In this document: one piece after another, positions 42,007 through 50,157 of the stretch | How positions within the stretch are numbered: position 1 is the first letter of the stretch | How the letters are laid out: every line of letters begins with the position of its first letter | Source of the DNA: Pseudarthrobacter chlorophenolicus | Lineage (GTDB): Bacteria; Actinomycetota; Actinomycetes; Actinomycetales; Micrococcaceae | Assembly: GCF_000962805.1 (NCBI RefSeq) | Contig: NZ_JZTW01000016.1 | Coordinates: forward strand, 1-64,000 | Direction of reading: 5' to 3' | DNA: 64,000 bases | Translations under genes and position numbers: made by a program | Notes under the pieces: generated by a model | Seen by the model: only the letters and a program-made list of their open reading frames with translations | Databases searched by the model: none | Told to the model about the DNA's origin: nothing

Positions 42007-44067
42007 ATGAGTTTGCGTCGGTTCTTAGGTGCGGCTACCGCCGTCGTCCTTCTGTCCACCCTGGCCAGCGCCCCGGCGACGGCCGCACCGCCGCTGCAGG
42101 GTACCGCTGCCGCGGCCTCGCCGGTCCAGGCACCCTCAGTCCAGGCACCTTCAGTCCTGGCACCCGCCGTCGTTGCCCCTTCTTCACTGTCCGAAAGCAA
42201 CGGGCCGCTGTGGAAACAGACGCCCGACGGTTTCGCTGCACTGCCCGGAAACGGGCTGGCGGGCACCACCGGCGGGCAGGCGGGGCGGATTGTCACGGCC
42301 TCCACCATCGCCCAGCTCCAGGAGTATGCCTCGGCTGCGGAGCCTCTGGTGATTTTCATCAACGGCTCCCTCACGGCTGATCAGTACGTCAAGATTCCGG
42401 TGGCGCCCAACAAGAGCTTCATCGGCACTGGGGCGGGCGCCGAGGTGGTCAACGCCGGCTTCAAGCTGATCAACGTGTCCAACGTGATCTTCCGGAACTT
42501 CACGGTCCGGGATTCGTACATTCCGGGTGACTGGGACGGCAAGCGGCCGGACAACGACCGTGACGGCATCCAGCTCGATACCAGCCACCACGTCTGGGTG
42601 GACCACATGAAGTTCGAGCGGATGGGCGACGGCCTGATTGATACCCGCAAGGACTCGGACTACCTGACCTATTCATGGAACGTTTTCGCGGACAACAACA
42701 AGGCCCTGGGTGTGGGGTGGACCGACAACGCTGTCACGAAGATGACCATCCACCACAACTGGATCCGAAACACCACCCAGCGGAACTTCAGCCTGGACAA
42801 CACCGCTGCCGCGCACGTCTACAACAACTACCTCCAGGACGTGGGCCAGTACGGCATGATGGGCCGCAACAACGCCAAAGTGGTGCTGGAAGGAAACTAC
42901 TTCACTGCCGTCCAGGACCCGATTGTGGCCAAAGACCCCGCCACCCAGCTGGTAAACCGGGATAACGTCTTCGACTCCACCCGCGGGCGCAAGGACAACG
43001 TGGGGGCCGCCTTCGACCCCGCCGCTTACTACTCCTATACCAAGGACAACGCCGCGGCGGTCCCGGGCATTGTCAGTGCCGGCGCCGGTCCCCGCGAAAA
43101 CAATGCACCGAACAAGGCCGCAAACATCACCGTGGCACTGGACGGGACGGGCGACTTCGGCAGCCTGCAGGCCGCAATCGGCTCTATCCCTGCGGGCAGC
43201 ACCCAGCCACGGACCATTACCGTCAAGCCCGGCACCTACCGCGAAATGGTGAACGTCTGGGCGGACCGCCCCAACCTCACCATCCAGGGCGCTTCGGCCA
43301 ACCCGGCCGACGTCGTCATCACCTACGACCTGCCCGCGAACGGTGCCAAGTTCTTCGGCGGAACCTGGGGAGCCGTGGGCAGCGCCACGCTGACGGTATC
43401 TGCCCCGGGCACCACCGTCCGGAACCTGACGGTCGAAAACAACTACGACGAGGCCGCCAACGGGCCAAGCCAGGCGCTGGCCGTGCGCAGCGTCGCAGAC
43501 AAGGTGGTGTTTGACGGCACCCGCTTCCTCGGCAACCAGGACACCTACCTCGCCGACACGTCAGGCCGGGACGCCACCGCCAGGACCTACCTGAAGAACT
43601 GCTACATCGAAGGCGACGTGGACTTCCTCTACGGCCGCGGCACCGCTGTCTTTGACGGCTGCACCATCCATTCCCTGGACCGGGGAAGCGACACGAACAA
43701 CGGCTACATTGTGGCCCCGAGCACCAAGAACTCCAACCCTTACGGCTTCCTGATCGTCAACAGCACGCTCACCTCGGATGCCGCACCCGGCACCGTCAGC
43801 CTGGGCCGCCCCTGGTTTGCCAGCAGCGACCCTGACGCGCTGCCCATGGCGGTCATCCGGGATTCGGTCCTGGGCAGCCACATCGCGGTCCAGGGCTGGG
43901 CGGATATGAGCGGCCACTCATGGACGGAGGGACGGTTCGCCGAGTACCGGAACACCGGCCCCGGCGCGTATGTGAACGAGTTCCACCCGCAACTGTCCGA
44001 CGGTGACGCGGCCAAGTTGACCGTGGAAGCCTTCCTCGGCGGCTGGACCCCGGCAGGACGTGGTTGA
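42007..44067 (+). CDS. Secreted pectate lyase (PL1) fused to pectin methylesterase (CE8)
   Basis: A 686-residue secreted two-domain enzyme. The signal peptide is 1-28 (LLSTLASAPATAAPP); an Ala/Pro/Val linker follows, then a PL1 beta-helix (about 65-360) and a CE8 beta-helix (about 370-685). PL1 has WVDHMKF, a Lys in NNKALG, and Arg259 in TTQRNFS, but position 264 is Asp where classical PelC has its second Arg. CE8 has catalytic Asp512 (GNQDTYL), Asp539 (EGDVDFLYGRG) and Arg601 (LGRPW). The fusion can de-esterify homogalacturonan and cleave it at once. The ATG at 42007 is set by AAAGGAG 6 nt upstream. It comes after the importer and before a second PL1 lyase. Confidence 0.93.
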   Translation: MSLRRFLGAATAVVLLSTLASAPATAAPPLQGTAAAASPVQAPSVQAPSVLAPAVVAPSSLSESNGPLWKQTPDGFAALPGNGLAGTTGGQAGRIVTASTIAQLQEYASAAEPLVIFINGSLTADQYVKIPVAPNKSFIGTGAGAEVVNAGFKLINVSNVIFRNFTVRDSYIPGDWDGKRPDNDRDGIQLDTSHHVWVDHMKFERMGDGLIDTRKDSDYLTYSWNVFADNNKALGVGWTDNAVTKMTIHHNWIRNTTQRNFSLDNTAAAHVYNNYLQDVGQYGMMGRNNAKVVLEGNYFTAVQDPIVAKDPATQLVNRDNVFDSTRGRKDNVGAAFDPAAYYSYTKDNAAAVPGIVSAGAGPRENNAPNKAANITVALDGTGDFGSLQAAIGSIPAGSTQPRTITVKPGTYREMVNVWADRPNLTIQGASANPADVVITYDLPANGAKFFGGTWGAVGSATLTVSAPGTTVRNLTVENNYDEAANGPSQALAVRSVADKVVFDGTRFLGNQDTYLADTSGRDATARTYLKNCYIEGDVDFLYGRGTAVFDGCTIHSLDRGSDTNNGYIVAPSTKNSNPYGFLIVNSTLTSDAAPGTVSLGRPWFASSDPDALPMAVIRDSVLGSHIAVQGWADMSGHSWTEGRFAEYRNTGPGAYVNEFHPQLSDGDAAKLTVEAFLGGWTPAGRG

Positions 44068-44103
44068 GATGCCCGGCCACCATTATTTCGAGGAGGACCC
44101 CCG

Positions 44104-45390
44104 ATGATGTCCTTGGCTGGATCCGTTGTACTGGCCACCGCGGTTGCCCTCGCCGGGCCACTTCCGTCAGCTGCACCATTCGGCGCCGAGCGTTCGCAAA
44201 ACACCCCGGACCTGGGGCGGCAAGTCCTCGCCGCAGGCGACGGCTGGGCCTCCGCTGACGGCGGCACCACCGGAGGATCCAATGCCGTGCCCGCCAACGT
44301 CCACGAAGTTTCAACGAGGGACGAACTCGCCGCCGCGGTGGCGGGAAACGAGCCCAAGATCGTGTACGTGAAGCAGGGCTTCAACGCAAACACCGCCCCG
44401 GATGGCACCGCCATCACGTGCGGGGATTACGCAACCGGCGGCTACTCACTTGAGGCCTACCTCGCGGCTTTCGACCCGGCTCACTGGACCGGGTCGGCCT
44501 CGGGACCCCTCGAAGATGCCCGCAAGGCCTCCAGCGCGAAGCAGCGCGAGCGCGTCCGGGTCAATGTCGGCGCCAACACCACCATCGTGGGCGTCGGCGA
44601 CGTCCAGCTCACGGGCTTCACGTTGAACATCGACAATGTGGATAACGTCATCGTCCGCAACCTCCATCTTTCCGACGCCTACGACTGCTTCCCGGGCTGG
44701 AACGGCGACACCTGGAAAACCGAGTGGGACAACCTGGTGGTCTCCGGCTCCTCCCATGTGTGGCTGGACCACCTGACCCTGGACGACGGCGAAACAGCCG
44801 ACGCCGCGCAGCCACGCTATTTCGGTGAACTGTTCCTGCGGCATGACGGCCTCTTGGACGTCGTGCGGCAGTCAGACCTGGTCACCATTTCCTGGAGCCG
44901 GCTGGTGGGACACGACAAGTCCATGCTGTGGGGCAACGGAGACGGTGCCACGGCGGACCGCGGCAAGTTGCGGGTCACCCTCCACCACAACGAATTCGTG
45001 GACCTTGGACAGCGGGCGCCCCGGGTCAGGTTCGGGCAGGCGCACGTGTACAACAACGTGTACCGCGTGACGGATCCGGCGCAGTACCAGTACTCCTGGG
45101 GTGCGGGCGTGGAATCCAGCATCATCGCCCGGAACAACTCGTTTGAACTTGCGGACGGCGTCCCGGCAGCACAGATCATCCGAAGTTTCGGTGGCACGGG
45201 AATCGACGTGGCAGGCACCTGGGTCAACGGCCGGCAGGTCAACGTCCTGGACGCCTACAACACCGCCAACCCTGATGCTGCGCTGTCCCCTGCAGTCAGC
45301 GGCACCGCCGGGCCGCACCTGCGAATCGAGCCTGCTCCGGCAGCCCGGGAAAGGGTTGGCCGGGAAGCAGGGTCTGGCCAAGGCTCTTGA
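44104..45390 (+). CDS. Secreted pectate lyase, PL1 family
   Basis: A 428-residue PelC-type lyase that cleaves polygalacturonate by calcium-dependent beta-elimination. The signal region is about 1-24 (SVVLATAVALAGPLPSAAP). The beta-helix has WLDHLTLDDG (calcium site), GHDKSMLWG (catalytic Lys), and the full RAPRVRFG motif with both conserved Arg residues near 300. GGAGG lies 7 nt before the ATG. It is the last gene of the pectin importer and lyase set, 36 bp after the fusion gene. The C-terminus is an extra polar tail. The canonical active site contrasts with the altered PL1 domain of the fusion protein. Confidence 0.93.
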   Translation: MMSLAGSVVLATAVALAGPLPSAAPFGAERSQNTPDLGRQVLAAGDGWASADGGTTGGSNAVPANVHEVSTRDELAAAVAGNEPKIVYVKQGFNANTAPDGTAITCGDYATGGYSLEAYLAAFDPAHWTGSASGPLEDARKASSAKQRERVRVNVGANTTIVGVGDVQLTGFTLNIDNVDNVIVRNLHLSDAYDCFPGWNGDTWKTEWDNLVVSGSSHVWLDHLTLDDGETADAAQPRYFGELFLRHDGLLDVVRQSDLVTISWSRLVGHDKSMLWGNGDGATADRGKLRVTLHHNEFVDLGQRAPRVRFGQAHVYNNVYRVTDPAQYQYSWGAGVESSIIARNNSFELADGVPAAQIIRSFGGTGIDVAGTWVNGRQVNVLDAYNTANPDAALSPAVSGTAGPHLRIEPAPAARERVGREAGSGQGS

Positions 45391-45452
45391 AGTCCTACTA
45401 GTCTTCAGGAACGGCCCGCAACCGGGAGCAACGATGATCACGAGGAGCGAAG

Positions 45453-45665
45453 TTGTCCAATCACACGTACAGCATTTCTGAAATTGTCGGCACCTCCACG
45501 GAGGGCGTAGACGACGCCGTGCGGAACGGTATCGCCAAGGCATCCCAGACCCTCCGCAACCTTGACTGGTTCGAAGTCAAGGAAGTCCGGGGCCATCTCG
45601 AAGACGGCAAGGTGGCGGACTGGCAGGTGACCATCAAGATCGGTTTCCGCCTCGAAGAACAGTAA
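45453..45665 (+). CDS. Dodecin family flavin-binding protein
   Basis: A 70-residue dodecin that forms a dodecamer storing or buffering riboflavin, FMN or FAD. EIVGTSTEGVDDAVRNGIAKASQTLRNL and DWFEVKEVRGHLEDGKV are the family pattern, with Trp in LDWFEV stacking the flavin. The start is TTG at 45453, after GAGGAG. It is a single gene ending at a strong terminator. The Gln/flavin-site residues are in the last strand (WQVTIKIGF). Confidence 0.93.
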   Translation: MSNHTYSISEIVGTSTEGVDDAVRNGIAKASQTLRNLDWFEVKEVRGHLEDGKVADWQVTIKIGFRLEEQ

Positions 45666-45683
45666 GACGCATCCTCGAATAGT

Positions 45684-45720
45684 GAAGAAGGCCGTGACCC
45701 CCGGGGTCACGGCCTTCTTC
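45684..45720 (+). terminator. Bidirectional terminator of the dodecin gene
   Basis: A perfect 18-bp palindromic stem (45684-45701 and 45703-45720), GAAGAAGGCCGTGACCCC and complement. The ends are A- and T-rich (GAAGAAG/CTTCTTC), so it can serve both strands. Confidence 0.85.
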
Positions 45721-45755
45721 ATGCGGCACATCCCTCGTGCCGTTGCAGCGTGGGT

Positions 45756-45965
45756 CTAGTACGCCTCACCCAGCGAGCGTCGCCGCCATACTGTGGGAAC
45801 GCCGTCGAACGCTGGAAAAACGTGGCCTTCGAAGAAGGACAGCACCGTATGGGGATCGTGGTCCGGGCTCCACAGTCCGGACACCGGGCAGTGCGAGCCG
45901 GTGGACGTCGAGGCGGTGCCGGCGGGAGCGGCCTGGCGTTCTTTCAGCAGCGCGATGCGTTTCAT
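45756..45965 (-). CDS. Small conserved-type protein resembling YjzC
   Basis: A 69-residue protein. After KRIALLKERQAAPAG it contains GTASTSTGSHCPVSGLW, then HDPHTVLSFFEGHVFPAFDG and VPTVWRRR. The order GxxCPxSGxW...PHxVxxxEGxxFPxxxG resembles the small YjzC-like stress proteins of Bacillus, as far as I can see by eye; this is tentative. The ATG at 45965 has AAGGA about 11 nt upstream; an in-frame ATG 12 nt earlier overlaps that site. No function is assigned. Confidence 0.6.
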   Translation of the reverse strand: MKRIALLKERQAAPAGTASTSTGSHCPVSGLWSPDHDPHTVLSFFEGHVFPAFDGVPTVWRRRSLGEAY

Positions 45966-46081
45966 CGTTGAGACCATCCTTGGGGAGAAGTGTGTTCCCC
46001 AAGCCTACGAAACCCTACGGGCCGCCAAAATGGATCTCTGGCCAAACAATGCTTTCCTGTGTGGCCAAACGCACAAGGGTT

Positions 46082-46981
46082 TTAGTGCTCCGCGAGGCCC
46101 GATGGTGGAACCTCGGCCGCCCGCTCCTGTCCGGACGGTGCCTCACCCGCACCCAGGCTGCCCAGCAGGGCCAATGCGTCCGACGACGGCGAGCCCGGCT
46201 TCGCTGAATACACCCTCAGCATCTGGTCGGGGTCGTCCGGGAGGGCAAGGCTTTCGAAGTTCAGTTCAAGGTCCCCCACGGTGGGGTGATGCAGGCGCAC
46301 GATGCCCGCAGACCGTCTGGCCACCCGGTGCCCGGCCCACCACTGCCGGAACTGTTCGCTGTTAACCGCCAGCTCCCCCACCAGCTGGTTGGCCTGCGGA
46401 TCGTTCGGGTGGCGGCCCACATCGAGCCGCAGCGCCCCGGCAGCTTCGGCCGCCAGCGTCTTCCAGTCGCGGAAGAGCTCCCTGGCCGCCGGATCGAGGA
46501 TAAGCCAGCGGGTGAGGTTGCGCTCCGCGGCGGGCAGCGAGGGGAAGTCGGTGAAGAGCAGGAACGCCATCCTGTTGCCGGCGAGGACGTCGTTGCGCCG
46601 CCCCAGCAGCAGCGCGGGCACGTCGCCCACAGCCTCGAGCAGCTGCCGCAGCCCCGGCCGCACTCCCTGGGCTGCCGGGCCCGGCGTTCGCGGGTTGGCG
46701 GCGCAGTTCTCCAGCAGGTCCATCATGTGCGCATGCTCGCTGCCGTCCAGCCGCAAAGCCCGCGACACTGCGTCAAGGACCGTCCGGGAAGGATGGATGT
46801 TGCGGCCCTGTTCGAGCCGGACGTAGTAGTCCGTGCTGACTCCCGCCAGGCGGGCCACTTCCTCGCGCCGCAGCCCCGGAACGCGGCGGGCACCCGTAGT
46901 GGGCCCGGCGCCAGCGTCCTCGGGTGTCAGGCGCGACCGCATGGCTTTGAGGAATTTTCCGAACTCGGCACTTTGACCCAT
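46082..46981 (-). CDS. Helix-turn-helix regulator with MmyB-like ligand domain
   Basis: A 299-residue XRE-type regulator. The N-terminal HTH is VPGLRREEVARLAGVSTDYYVRLEQGR (about residues 34-60). The C-terminal MmyB-like PAS-fold domain contains ALLLGRRNDVLAGNRMA and RHPNDPQANQLVGELAVNSEQFRQWW. It is divergent from two aldo/keto reductase genes with a perfect TAGGACT/AGTCCTA dyad between, a layout common for this family. It likely represses both itself and the reductases until an unknown hydrophobic or redox signal appears. Confidence 0.88.
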   Translation of the reverse strand: MGQSAEFGKFLKAMRSRLTPEDAGAGPTTGARRVPGLRREEVARLAGVSTDYYVRLEQGRNIHPSRTVLDAVSRALRLDGSEHAHMMDLLENCAANPRTPGPAAQGVRPGLRQLLEAVGDVPALLLGRRNDVLAGNRMAFLLFTDFPSLPAAERNLTRWLILDPAARELFRDWKTLAAEAAGALRLDVGRHPNDPQANQLVGELAVNSEQFRQWWAGHRVARRSAGIVRLHHPTVGDLELNFESLALPDDPDQMLRVYSAKPGSPSSDALALLGSLGAGEAPSGQERAAEVPPSGLAEH

Positions 46982-47027
46982 GCTGACTATTCTGCCTGTC
47001 CGTCCCGCACTCCTCCTGCACCGAGGG

Positions 47028-47110
47028 TAGGACTGGCAGTCCTAGGAAAAACAGGATCACGGTTACCTGCTGACGTGGCGGCCAAAAGTGCATAGGCTCA
47101 ATACTGAGCC
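47028..47110. promoter_or_regulatory. Two dyads in the HTH/aldo-keto reductase divergent promoter
   Basis: TAGGACTGGCAGTCCTA (47028-47044) is a perfect 7-bp inverted repeat around GGC, 46 bp from the regulator start. GGCTCAATACTGAGCC (47095-47110) is a second perfect dyad, about 75 bp before the reductase start. CTGACG and TAGGCT with a 17-nt spacer near 47070-47098 could be its promoter. Confidence 0.6.
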
Positions 47111-47182
47111 GGCGGAAACCGCTTTCTCTCTCTGTCGAGCTAACGGCACCGATCCCAGCACCAGCATCATCCAAGGAGCACC

Positions 47183-48004
47183 ATGTCAGAGCTGACACTG
47201 AACAACGGCGTCACCATTCCCCAGCTTGGCCTCGGCGTTTTCCAGGTCCCGCCGGAAGACACCCAGCGGATCGTCGAGGACGCGTTCGAGGCGGGTTACC
47301 GGCATATCGATACCGCCGCCGGATACCGCAACGAGGCAGGCGTCGGTGCCGCCATCGCTGCAACGGGAATCCCGCGCGAAGACATCTTCGTCACCACCAA
47401 GCTCCGGAATGGCGAGCAGGGTAAAGCCCAGGAAGCGTTCCAGAACAGCCGCAAGGCACTGGGACTGGACTTCGTGGACCTCTACCTCATCCACTGGCCG
47501 GTCCCGTCACAGGGACTTTTCGTCCAGGCCTGGAAGGAACTGGAGCGACTCTACGACAACAAGCAGATCCGGGCCATCGGCGTCTCCAACTTCCTCTCCG
47601 ACCACTTGGACACGCTCCTGGAATCTTCCGAAATCGTCCCTGCCGTGAACCAGATCGAGCTGCACCCCAGCTACCAGCAGGCGGACCTTGCGGCCAAGTG
47701 CCGGAGCCTGGGCATCGAGGTGGAGGCCTACAGCCCGCTCGGCCAGGGCGGGGACCTGAACGGCAACGCCGTCACGGCCATCGCAGACGCCCATGGAGCC
47801 ACCACGGCCCAGGTGGTGCTTGCCTGGCACCTCGCCTCAGGCAACATCGTGATCCCCAAAACCGTGAACCCTGAGCGCATGCGCGAAAACTTCGCAGCTG
47901 CCTCCCTCAAGCTTTCCGACGACGAACTGGCCAGCATCACAGCACTGGAGTCCGGCGCCCGCATTGGCTCCGATCCCGCCGTCGCCGCCTTCACCCAGAT
48001 GTAG
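47183..48004 (+). CDS. Aldo/keto reductase (2,5-DKG reductase type)
   Basis: A 273-residue (alpha/beta)8 NADPH reductase. The tetrad is Asp and Tyr in YRHIDTAAGYRNE, Lys in VTTKLRNGEQ and His in YLIHWPVP. IPKTVNPERMRENF is the cofactor signature of the AKR5-type group (methylglyoxal and 2,5-diketo-gluconate reducing). AAGGAG lies 4-5 nt before the ATG. It is the first gene of a three-gene plus-strand run, divergent from the HTH regulator. Confidence 0.92.
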   Translation: MSELTLNNGVTIPQLGLGVFQVPPEDTQRIVEDAFEAGYRHIDTAAGYRNEAGVGAAIAATGIPREDIFVTTKLRNGEQGKAQEAFQNSRKALGLDFVDLYLIHWPVPSQGLFVQAWKELERLYDNKQIRAIGVSNFLSDHLDTLLESSEIVPAVNQIELHPSYQQADLAAKCRSLGIEVEAYSPLGQGGDLNGNAVTAIADAHGATTAQVVLAWHLASGNIVIPKTVNPERMRENFAAASLKLSDDELASITALESGARIGSDPAVAAFTQM

Positions 48005-48017
48005 AAAGGACCTTCCT

Positions 48018-48989
48018 ATGCAGTACACCCATCTTGGCCGCTCAGGCCTGCAGGTCTCCCGCCTTTGCCTCGGCACCATGAACTTCGGGCCGCAGACGGA
48101 GGAGGCCGACGCGCACAGCATCATGGACTCCGCGCGGGAGAACGGCATCAACTTCTTCGACACCGCCAACGTCTATGGTGGCGCCGGCCACCGCGGCTGG
48201 ACCGAAGAAATCATCGGACGCTGGTTTGCCAAGGGCGGCGAGCGCCGGGAACACACAGTGCTGGCCACCAAGCTCTACGGCACCATGACGGACCGGCCCA
48301 ACGAGTCCAAGCTCTCCGCGCTGAACATCCGCCGCGCACTGGATGCCAGCCTCAAGCGGCTGCAGACCGACTACATCGACGTCTACCAGTTCCACCACAT
48401 CGACAGGAACACCCCGTGGGACGAGATCTGGCAGGCCATCGAGGTGGCAGTCCAGCAGGGCAAGATCCTGTACTCGGGCAGCAGCAACTTTGCCGGCTGG
48501 CACATCGCCCAGGCCCAGGAGGCAGCCCACCGCCGCAACTACACCGGCCTGGTCAGCGAGCAGTCCATCTACAACCTGTTCCGCCGCGAACTGGAGCTTG
48601 AGGTCATCCCCGCAGCGCAGCAGTACGGCCTGGGCCTTATCCCCTGGTCGCCGCTGCAGGGCGGGCTCCTGGGTGGCGTGCTGAAGAAGGAGCGCGACGG
48701 CGTCCGCCGCACCGAGGGGCGTGCCTTGGAAACCCTGAAGAAGCACGAGGACCAGATCCGCCAGTACGAGGACCTCGCCGACGACCTGGGGCACGAACCC
48801 GGGGACGTCGCACTGGCCTGGCTCCTGCACCAGCCCGCCGTTACGGCACCGATCGTTGGGCCCAGGACTCAGGAGCAACTGGACGCCGCCATCCGCGCAC
48901 TGGATGTCACCCTCGATGAGGACGCGCTCAAGCGGCTGGATGATATCTTCCCGGGGCACAAGACCGCTCCGGAAGACTACGCGTGGTGA
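48018..48989 (+). CDS. Aldo/keto reductase (YghZ/Kv-beta-like)
   Basis: A 323-residue AKR of the YghZ/GSP69/Shaker-beta-like group. It has GINFFDTANVYGG (Asp and Tyr), LATKLYG (Lys), VYQFHHID (His), and SEQSIYNLFRRELELEVIPA. The cofactor tail is PIVGPRTQEQLDAAI. The ATG at 48018 is chosen because AAAGGA lies 7 nt upstream and the fold begins MQYTHLGRSGLQVSRLCLG. It lies 13 bp after the first reductase and overlaps the epimerase gene by 7 bp. Confidence 0.92.
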   Translation: MQYTHLGRSGLQVSRLCLGTMNFGPQTEEADAHSIMDSARENGINFFDTANVYGGAGHRGWTEEIIGRWFAKGGERREHTVLATKLYGTMTDRPNESKLSALNIRRALDASLKRLQTDYIDVYQFHHIDRNTPWDEIWQAIEVAVQQGKILYSGSSNFAGWHIAQAQEAAHRRNYTGLVSEQSIYNLFRRELELEVIPAAQQYGLGLIPWSPLQGGLLGGVLKKERDGVRRTEGRALETLKKHEDQIRQYEDLADDLGHEPGDVALAWLLHQPAVTAPIVGPRTQEQLDAAIRALDVTLDEDALKRLDDIFPGHKTAPEDYAW

Positions 48990-50035
48990 CCCCGCCTCCA
49001 GGTGCCGGGGTGCCTGCCCAGGCAGCCGCCGGAACGGTGGCGCCAAGGAGCATCCTCTTCATTGGCGGCACCGGGGTCATCAGCGCGGCGGCGGCTGAGC
49101 ACGCCGTCGCGCTGGGCCACCGGCTCACCATCCTGAACCGGGGCCGTTCCACCCGCCCGGTTCCGGATGGCGCGGAGGTCCTGAATGCGGATGTCCGCGA
49201 CGCGGCGGCGGTCCGCGAGGTACTGGGTGGCAGGGAGTTCGACGCGGTTGCGGACTTCATCTCGTACACGCCGGACCAGGCGCAGGCCGGGCTTGAGCTC
49301 TTCCGCGGCCGGACCGGGCAGTACGTGTTCATCAGTTCCGCGTCGGCGTACCAGAAGCCGCCCACCCGGTTGCCCATCCTGGAATCCACGCCGTTGAAGA
49401 ACCCGTTCTGGCAGTACTCCCGGGACAAGATCGCCTGCGAGGAGCTGCTGTTCCGCGCCTACCGGGACGAGGATTTCCCGCTCACCGTGGTGCGGCCCTC
49501 CCACACCTATGACCGGACCAAAATCGCCATGGTGGGCGGCTGGACGGACATCCACCGGATGCGCGCCGGCCTCCCTGTCATGGTCCACGGCGACGGGACC
49601 TCGCTGTGGACGCTGACCCACAGCAGGGACTTCGCCAAGGCCTTCGTGGGCCTGCTCGGCAGGCCGCAGGCGGTGGGTGAAAGCTACACGATCACCTCAG
49701 ACGAGTACCTGCCGTGGAACCAGATCTACCGGCTGTTCGCCCGGGCCGCCGGGGTGGCTGAGCCGGAACTGGTGCATGTGGCCTCGGAAACCATCGCGGC
49801 CCACAGCCCGGAGCTCGGGCCCAACCTGCTGGGCGACAGGTCACATTCAGTGGTGTTCGACAACACCAAGATCAAGTCCCTGGTGCCGGACTACACCGCC
49901 ACCATCCCGTTCGCCGACGGTGCCCGGGAAATCGTCCAGTGGTACGACGCCAACCCGGAGCTGCAGCACGTGGACCAGTCCTACATGGACCTCAGCGGCA
50001 CCCTCACCAAGTGGGCCGCGGGCGGTGCGCACTAG
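48983..50035 (+). CDS. NAD-dependent epimerase/dehydratase family protein (extended SDR)
   Basis: A 350-residue extended SDR. The NAD loop is ILFIGGTGVISAAAAEHA (near residue 25). The active-site region is YVFISSASAYQKPPTRLP, with Tyr in YSRDKIACE. RPSHTYDRTK and HSRDFAKAFVGLL are typical of the group. The start is GTG at 48983 overlapping the reductase stop by 7 bp; another GTG is the next codon. The Ala/Pro-rich first 20 residues precede the fold. The substrate is unknown (nucleotide-sugar or isoflavone-reductase-like). It is last of the reductase run and ends at a bidirectional terminator. Confidence 0.88.
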   Translation: MVTPPPGAGVPAQAAAGTVAPRSILFIGGTGVISAAAAEHAVALGHRLTILNRGRSTRPVPDGAEVLNADVRDAAAVREVLGGREFDAVADFISYTPDQAQAGLELFRGRTGQYVFISSASAYQKPPTRLPILESTPLKNPFWQYSRDKIACEELLFRAYRDEDFPLTVVRPSHTYDRTKIAMVGGWTDIHRMRAGLPVMVHGDGTSLWTLTHSRDFAKAFVGLLGRPQAVGESYTITSDEYLPWNQIYRLFARAAGVAEPELVHVASETIAAHSPELGPNLLGDRSHSVVFDNTKIKSLVPDYTATIPFADGAREIVQWYDANPELQHVDQSYMDLSGTLTKWAAGGAH

Positions 50036-50084
50036 CGTTACGCCAGAACAAACAGGGACGGACAGGAACAAGCAGGATTTAAAA

Positions 50085-50125
50085 GGACGCCGACGGCGGG
50101 AGGTGGGCTCCCGCCGTCGGCGTCC
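50085..50125. terminator. Bidirectional terminator between the epimerase and GH53 genes
   Basis: A 17-bp perfect stem (50085-50101 with 50109-50125) with a 7-nt loop is flanked by AAAA on the left and TTCTT on the right. Genes converge on it from both sides. Confidence 0.88.
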
Positions 50126-50157
50126 TTCTTCCTGCCGCGCCCCAGGGGGCGGACGGA

